Below are positions 59,488 to 64,000 of a stretch of DNA of 64,000 bases, in pieces; positions within the stretch are counted from its first letter, which is position 1; each line of letters begins with the position of its first letter. The stretch comes from Acidovorax sp. GBBC 1281. Lineage in GTDB: Bacteria; Pseudomonadota; Gammaproteobacteria; Burkholderiales; Burkholderiaceae_C. The stretch covers positions 3,428,001 to 3,492,000 of the forward strand of contig NZ_CP097269.1 in NCBI RefSeq assembly GCF_028473645.1, written 5' to 3'. The position numbers and the translations under genes were made by a program. The notes beneath the pieces were generated by a model that was given only the letters and a program-made list of their open reading frames with translations, was not told where the DNA came from and made no database searches.

Positions 59488-61302
59488 TTAACGCCTTGAG
59501 GTTTTCAATCCCAAATGTTTTTCGTAAATCTCGACGGTCTTTGTCATGCCCTCGACCGTTAAGGCAAAGGCATCGTCAGGACCGTCTGGGTTGCGTCCGC
59601 TGGAGAACACGATGATTGGATGTTTTGGACTGTTGGCGGGCGGCAGACCATAGCTCATCAAAACCCAGTCACCCGCAAGCCGGGCCGTGCGGCCGTTGGC
59701 ATCGGGGAACGGGTGAATGCTCATCAAGCGCTGGACCGTTGCCGCTGACAGTTCGGCAGGACTCATTTGGCCTTGCGACACCTGAGCGGATGACTGTTCA
59801 AACCATTCATCGAACTGAGCCATTTCAGCGCCCACCTCTCGCTCGTCTACCACCGCAGCAGCAGCGCTTCCCTGGGGAAATCCGGTCGGTTGCCGGCGAA
59901 ACTCCCCAAATCGCGCGCCAAATTTTTCAAATGCATCAGGGTCGTTGAAAGGCATGGTGCCTTGGCCCAGCATCGCATTCAGGCGCTTCAGATGATCGGT
60001 ATCCAACGGCTGGTGCTGGCCGATCCATTCTTTAATTTGATGATTGGCGACCTTCCAATTGCGCCCTGCCAGTGGTGTTGATTGCGCGGTATTGGAGAGA
60101 CCGGCCCTGCCCTGGTCCACTTCCAAGCGGGCGGCCTCTGCCTTCTGTGCCACTCTAGCGCCGCCGGTTTCTATCAGCTTCTGGATCGCTACCCAGTGCT
60201 TTTGCACGTGCTTGAGTTTGGCGTCTTGCTCTTTGCGCACAGGCGGACTGATGGGTTGGTTTAAAACCAAGTCCATCAGGCGGATCTGCGTGCTTCGCGT
60301 GCCGACATACACCTTTTTGAAGTTCAGGCCTGGTGGAAGCTGCTGCATGGCCGCGTTGTCCGCTAAGTTCAGCGACTTCAGCTTTGGGAGGGCCCCAATA
60401 CCAGAAGGAATGATCGAGAACGAGCAACCTTTCAATTCCAGATGTTCAATATCGGGGCTCTCGCCTAATTTCTCCGGCAAATGGCTGAGCCTCGGATTAT
60501 TAGAGAGATCGATTTGCCGGATTTTTGGGCCCATCCCGCCTTCCGGCAAGACCACCAAATTACAACGGGTTGCGTCGATCACCTCGAATTTTTTCAAATC
60601 CGCCATCGATGCAGGGAGTTCGGTCAATTGGGCGTTATTTTTAATCTCCAGCGTGACCAACTCCCCCGCCTGACCGATATTTTCCGGCAACTCATGCAGG
60701 TCACAATCGTTTGCCTGGATGCGGGCCAATGCGGGGGCGTAAGCCAGATCGGGCGGCAAATTTTTGAGTGAAGGGTTGCCATTCACAACGAGGTTTCCCA
60801 AATGTGGCAGCAAGAAAAGCCCATCCGGAAGACTGCTCAGATGTTTCCCTGCCAAGTCTAGAACGAAGGACTCCTGCTCGTGGGCTTTGAGAATTTTGGT
60901 TTTTACCGACTGGGGACCTGACCAATTCGTCAAAAAATCTTGGAGCATTTCCCTTTGCTCGCTCTTGCTCTGCGGCAATACTGGCCTGATTTCCACCCTG
61001 CCCGATCGCCCCCTTATCGAGGGAGACATCATCAGGGCAGACCCCGGCTCGGATGCGACCCGCTCGGCAATTTCCGTCATCCTTCGCCGATCCAGCGAAG
61101 GTCCACGGGGCTGAAACGCAAATGCCTTTCTTGGAGCAGACGAACTGGAACTCGATGAGTTGCCCTCGACGCGTGGAGGCAAATCAGATGGGCGATGGAG
61201 CGCAGCCCGATGCCTGAGAGGCGGGCGTTGGGTACTCGGCCCTTCCCCTGATGCAGTCGGGTTACCACGACGTGATGATGAATCAATGGGCGATGACTTC
61301 AT
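59488..61302 (-). CDS. LRR-Fic protein, candidate type III effector (XopAC/AvrAC-like)
   Basis: A 604-residue protein. Residues 1-75 are Ser/Pro/Arg-rich with a serine run (NSSSSSSSAP), typical of a type III secretion N-terminus. Leucine-rich repeats follow (about 150-330): LDLAGKHLSSLPDGLFLLPH, NPSLKNLPPDLAYAPALARI, LHELPENIGQAGELVTLEIK, LSHLPEKLGESPDIEHLELK and others. A Fic domain (about 400-590) has the active-site motif HPFPDANGRTARL, matching HPFx(D/E)(G/A)NGRxxR. This order matches Xanthomonas XopAC/AvrAC, which uridylylates plant kinases; specificity here is not known. A consensus PIP box with -10 lies upstream. The ATG at 61302 is chosen over a TTG at 61320. The gene is less GC-rich than its neighbours. 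Confidence 0.85.
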   Translation of the reverse strand: MKSSPIDSSSRRGNPTASGEGPSTQRPPLRHRAALHRPSDLPPRVEGNSSSSSSSAPRKAFAFQPRGPSLDRRRMTEIAERVASEPGSALMMSPSIRGRSGRVEIRPVLPQSKSEQREMLQDFLTNWSGPQSVKTKILKAHEQESFVLDLAGKHLSSLPDGLFLLPHLGNLVVNGNPSLKNLPPDLAYAPALARIQANDCDLHELPENIGQAGELVTLEIKNNAQLTELPASMADLKKFEVIDATRCNLVVLPEGGMGPKIRQIDLSNNPRLSHLPEKLGESPDIEHLELKGCSFSIIPSGIGALPKLKSLNLADNAAMQQLPPGLNFKKVYVGTRSTQIRLMDLVLNQPISPPVRKEQDAKLKHVQKHWVAIQKLIETGGARVAQKAEAARLEVDQGRAGLSNTAQSTPLAGRNWKVANHQIKEWIGQHQPLDTDHLKRLNAMLGQGTMPFNDPDAFEKFGARFGEFRRQPTGFPQGSAAAAVVDEREVGAEMAQFDEWFEQSSAQVSQGQMSPAELSAATVQRLMSIHPFPDANGRTARLAGDWVLMSYGLPPANSPKHPIIVFSSGRNPDGPDDAFALTVEGMTKTVEIYEKHLGLKTSRR

Positions 61303-61331
61303 TAGGGGATTCCATAGCAATTCGTAAAATC

Positions 61332-61392
61332 ATCTTAAAAAATGCAAAGGAAACGCAATGATCGAGCGCGAAGCAATGGCAAAAATAACGAA
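61332..61392 (-). promoter_or_regulatory. PIP box and -10 (HrpX-type promoter)
   Basis: On the minus strand TTCGT (61392-61388), 15 bases, then TTCGC (61372-61368) give an exact TTCGB-N15-TTCGB plant-inducible-promoter box. Thirty bases further is TAAGAT (61337-61332), matching the YANNNT -10 at the canonical spacing. Transcription should begin about 20-25 bases before the LRR-Fic ATG. Confidence 0.88.
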
Positions 61393-61417
61393 TTCCTCTC
61401 GCTTGACGAATTGGCAG

Positions 61418-62468
61418 GGCTTTGTTGCACAAATCGCGATGCTGATGCCCGTAGACTGACTGCGTGACAGAGACGAAGAACAGGCAGCGGAGCAAGTACC
61501 GCACGACGAACTGGAAGGCGTACAACGCGGCGCTGAAAGCGCGAGGCTCGTTGACGATGTGGCTAGATGAGGGCATGCAGTGGTTTGGCACGCCGACCGG
61601 CAGGCGTGGACGCAGCCGAACCTTCTCGGACGCAGCAATCCAGTTCTGCCTGAGCATCAAGTGCCTGTTCGGCCAGCCCTTGCGACAGGCGCTGGGCATG
61701 GTGCAGAGCCTGCTGCGGCTGGCAAAGCTGGACTGGCCGGTACCTGACTTCAGCACTGTTTGCCGGCGCCAAAAGACCTTGCAGGTCGAACTGAGCTACC
61801 AGCGAACCAACTCGCCGCTGCAGTTGCTGGTGGACAGCACCGGCATCAAGTTCCTGGGCGAAGGAGAGTGAAAACGCAAGAAGCATGGTGCTGAATACCG
61901 GCGCGAATGGCGCAAGGTCCATCTGGGCATCGACGCGCAGACGCTGGAAATACGCGCCATCGAGGTGACCAGCAACGCCATTGGGGATGCGCCGATGTTG
62001 CCCGGGTTGCTGGCTCAGATTCCCACTGACGAATCCATCGAAAGCGTCAGTGCCGATGGCGCCTACGACACGCGCGCCTGCCTGGACGCCATTGCCGAGC
62101 GGCACGCGATGGCGGTGATCCCGCCCCGCAAGAACGCCAGCCATTGGAAGAAGTCGAGTCCGGGCTCGGCGCATCGTAATGAGGCCATTCGGGCGTGCCA
62201 GCGCCTGGGTCGCGGCATTTGGAAGAAGTGGAGCGGCTACCACCGGCGCAGCCTTGTGGAGACGAAGATGCACTGCTTCAAGCGACTGGGCGAACGGGTG
62301 ATCGCGCGCACGTTCGACCGCCAGGTTGTGGAGCTGCATGTCCGCGTGGCCTTGCTCAATCGGTTCAGTCAGATCGGCCGTCCTCACACCGTGTCGGTGA
62401 CTGCTGTGGCATAGGTCCGTCTGGGGTTGGGGTCATGCCGTCTGCAATTCGATTTGTGCAACAGCGCC
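61418..62468 (+). mobile_element. IS903-group (IS5 family) insertion sequence, copy 2
   Basis: The element is 1051 bp with the same terminal repeats as copy 1. The 9-bp target duplication AATTGGCAG is perfect at 61409-61417 and 62469-62477. It is full length, including the 21 bp absent from copy 1, but its transposase gene has a nonsense codon. It lies 25 bp upstream of the PIP box and leaves that promoter intact. Confidence 0.95.
61464..62414 (+). pseudogene. IS903-group transposase with nonsense mutation
   Basis: The full frame would encode 316 residues from GTG 61464, including the LDEGMQW segment missing in copy 1. Codon 136, TGG (Trp) in copy 1, is TGA here (61869-61871), right after LGEGE and the first catalytic Asp region. 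The rest of the frame is intact to 62414 and appears identical to copy 1. A 135-residue fragment without the second Asp and the Glu is expected, so this copy cannot transpose on its own without read-through or help. Confidence 0.92.
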
Positions 62469-62695
62469 AATTGGCAGCACATCTCCTTGTTGAAAGTCGA
62501 GCATCTTTTCCTGCAATTGACCATCAATGCACGAAATACCGATCGGCTCCAACAACGCCGAGCGCTATCGTCATCAAAGCACCCCCAACGCGAACGCTTC
62601 TGATCCCGGTACGCATGCAGAGCGCCGGCCCGGGGGCTTTCACCCGCGGGCCGGGCGGCCGCGCGATACTCCTGCCCTGATTCCAAGGAAAACAC

Positions 62696-63172
62696 ATGCA
62701 GGGAAACCCACAGGTCATCGATTATTTCAAGGACCTGCTGCGCGGCGAACTGGCCGCGCGCGATCAATACTTCATCCATTCGCGCCTCTACGAAGACCAG
62801 GGCTTCGTGAAGCTCTACACGCGGATCGACCATGAGATGCAGGAAGAGACCCAGCACGCCGACGCGCTGCTGCGGCGCATTCTCTTCCTGGGCGGCATGC
62901 CCGACATGCGTCCGAAGGAATTCACCCCCGGCACCACCGTGCCCGAGATGCTGCGCAAGGACCTGGCCACCGAATACGAAGTGCGCGCCGCGCTGCAGCA
63001 AGGCATGGCCCTGTGCGAGAGCGTGCGGGACTACGTGAGCCGCGACCTGCTGCTCGCCCAGTTGCGCGACACCGAGGAAGACCACGCCTACTGGCTGGAA
63101 AAGCAGATCGGCCTGATCGACAAGGTCGGCCTGCAGAACTACCTGCAGACGCAATCGGCCTCCGCGGACTGA
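62696..63172 (+). CDS. bfr: Bacterioferritin
   Basis: A 158-residue ferritin-like four-helix protein. Ferroxidase residues are in [20 protein letters not shown] (Glu18-type), [20 protein letters not shown] (E..H pair), [14 protein letters not shown] and [20 protein letters not shown] (E..H). It stores iron and may detoxify it. At the position of the haem-ligating Met52 of E. coli Bfr (DEMKHAD) this protein has Thr (EETQHAD), so haem binding at the usual site is doubtful. A strong terminator follows. Confidence 0.92.
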   Translation: MQGNPQVIDYFKDLLRGELAARDQYFIHSRLYEDQGFVKLYTRIDHEMQEETQHADALLRRILFLGGMPDMRPKEFTPGTTVPEMLRKDLATEYEVRAALQQGMALCESVRDYVSRDLLLAQLRDTEEDHAYWLEKQIGLIDKVGLQNYLQTQSASAD

Positions 63173-63189
63173 TCCTGCGCCCGGCCAAG

Positions 63190-63227
63190 GCGCGCACGCC
63201 AGGGCGGCGTGCGCGCTTTTCTTTTTT
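63190..63227 (+). terminator. Rho-independent terminator after bfr
   Basis: The arms GCGCGCACGCC (63190-63200) and GGCGTGCGCGC (63206-63216) pair perfectly over 11 bp with a five-base loop and are followed by TTTTCTTTTTT. Confidence 0.92.
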
Positions 63228-63269
63228 CAAGCCGTTCATGCCCCATGCCGTGGTTTTCATTGCCCCGGC

Positions 63270-63292
63270 AGCTATCTATTTGATAGCAAACC
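63270..63292. repeat. GCTAT-type palindromic repeat at a LysR 3' end
   Basis: AGCTATCTATTTGATAGCAAAC is an inverted GCTATC...GATAGC repeat. On the minus strand it encodes the last residues (LLSNR) and the stop codon of the LysR gene. Confidence 0.6.
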
Positions 63293-64000
63293 ATCCCCGA
63301 TCGACCGATCCGCACCCTCACCCGGCGCCGTGCCCTGGAGCGCCTGCACGAAGGCCACGAAGCGCAGCAGCGCCGGCCCGGCCGCGGGGGCGTTCCACAC
63401 CAGCCGGGTTTCGCACTCGGGCAGCGCCGGCCCCGGCCGGCGAAGCGGCGTGGCCACGCGGCGGTAGACCACGCCGGTGCGCTGGAACTGCATCACGCTC
63501 TGCGGCACGAAGGCCAGCCCCAGGCCGGCCGCCACCAGGTTGACGATGGTCTGCATCTGGATGGCTTCCTGCGCCACCTGCGGTGAATGCCCGGCCGCGT
63601 GGTAGAGCGCGAAGATCGCGTCGTAAACCGAAGGCAGGATGCGGCGTGGAAAGATCACCAGCGGCTCGGCCAGCACGGCGGCCAGCGGCGGGGCTTTCGC
63701 CTGCACCGCCAACGGGTGCGCCGCCGGCAGCGCCAGCACCAGCGGCTCGCGCGCCACGCGCAGGCCAGCCAGGCCCGGCGGGGCGAACTGCGGCGAATGC
63801 AGCAGCAGGCCTGCATCGATCTCTCCGCGCTCCAGCAACTGCAGCTGCACGTCGCCCGTGGCCTCGACCAGTTCCAGCGACACCTGCGGGCAGGCGCTGC
63901 GAAAGGCGCGCACCCAGGCGGGCAACTGCTCGAAGCCCACGGTGGACACGAAGGCCAGCCGGATGCGCCCGACCTCGCCCTGCGCCGCGGCCCGGACGCG
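63272..64000 (-). CDS. LysR-family regulator (N-terminus beyond window)
   Basis: 243 codons of the C-terminal effector domain are visible, open through the right edge. The linker GEVGRIRLAFVSTVGFEQLP is the standard beginning of the LysR ligand-binding domain. Later segments are LLERGEIDAGLLLHSP, LVLALPAAHPLAVQAKAPPL and QMQTIVNLVAAGLGLAFVPQ. The winged-helix part lies outside. The C-terminal few residues come from a GCTAT-type repeat. It converges with bfr. Confidence 0.9.
   Translation of the reverse strand, partial: RVRAAAQGEVGRIRLAFVSTVGFEQLPAWVRAFRSACPQVSLELVEATGDVQLQLLERGEIDAGLLLHSPQFAPPGLAGLRVAREPLVLALPAAHPLAVQAKAPPLAAVLAEPLVIFPRRILPSVYDAIFALYHAAGHSPQVAQEAIQMQTIVNLVAAGLGLAFVPQSVMQFQRTGVVYRRVATPLRRPGPALPECETRLVWNAPAAGPALLRFVAFVQALQGTAPGEGADRSIGDGLLSNR

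Noticed and set aside
6792..62468. The two IS copies as ends of one composite transposon
   Set aside because: Each copy has its own perfect 9-bp target duplication of different sequence, so they inserted independently. The intervening 53.6 kb is ordinary chromosomal content.

Overview
The window is GC-rich, densely coding beta-proteobacterial DNA. Gene content and order (zapA-6S RNA, ccoNOQP-ccoG-fixH-fnr-hemN, malonate genes, many LysR regulators) point to Comamonadaceae, most like Acidovorax/Paracidovorax. A LRR-Fic protein behind a consensus PIP box (HrpX-type promoter) suggests a plant-associated strain with a type III secretion system. No rRNA, tRNA or CRISPR array was seen.

Layout. 1-2136: MFS exporter and divergent LysR regulator. 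2180-19640: late cobalamin synthesis and corrinoid uptake. A cobalamin riboswitch (19410-19640, minus) precedes btuB-cobB-cobU-btuF-btuC-btuD-cobO-bluB-cbiB-cobC, most of it coupled through overlapping stop/start codons. cobQ and cobT lie further on, separated by accessory genes (NERD protein, IS903-group element, HipA-like kinase with DUF3037 partner, DUF3224 protein). 19721-20576: zapA and its small upstream partner, then 6S RNA. 20605-24377: two coupled c-di-GMP genes (HD-GYP; PAS-GGDEF-EAL). 24524-37989: anaerobic/microaerobic respiration block (SafE-like protein, hemN, fnr, fixH, ccoG, ccoPQON, ccoS, ccoI) with three FNR boxes, interrupted by an unexplained 530-bp stretch and a lipoprotein hydrolase. 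38209-45240: branched-chain-type ABC transporter, amidohydrolase and LysR regulator. 45299-46882: membrane diguanylate cyclase. 47008-52829: malonate operon (GntR regulator, malonyl-CoA decarboxylase, Bug receptor, enoyl-CoA hydratase, malonyl-CoA synthetase). 53095-55534: two broken housekeeping genes flank a two-gene cassette that looks like a membrane-active toxin with a membrane immunity protein. 55628-58998: lgt and a Fur-regulated siderophore receptor. 59062-61392: LRR-Fic effector candidate, its PIP-box promoter and a small secreted protein. 61418-62468: a second IS903-group copy. 62696-64000: bacterioferritin and a LysR gene cut by the window edge.

The strongest leads are the PIP-box LRR-Fic effector, the candidate toxin/immunity cassette inserted between two damaged genes, a dispersed GCTAT...ATAGC palindromic repeat that enters coding sequence in frame (CobU, enoyl-CoA hydratase, the BtuD start, a LysR stop), and two IS copies that each carry a different lesion although both keep perfect 9-bp target duplications. 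Coordinates, motifs and overlaps were read directly from the sequence. Family names rest on recognition of motifs and overall sequence, since no database search could be run.
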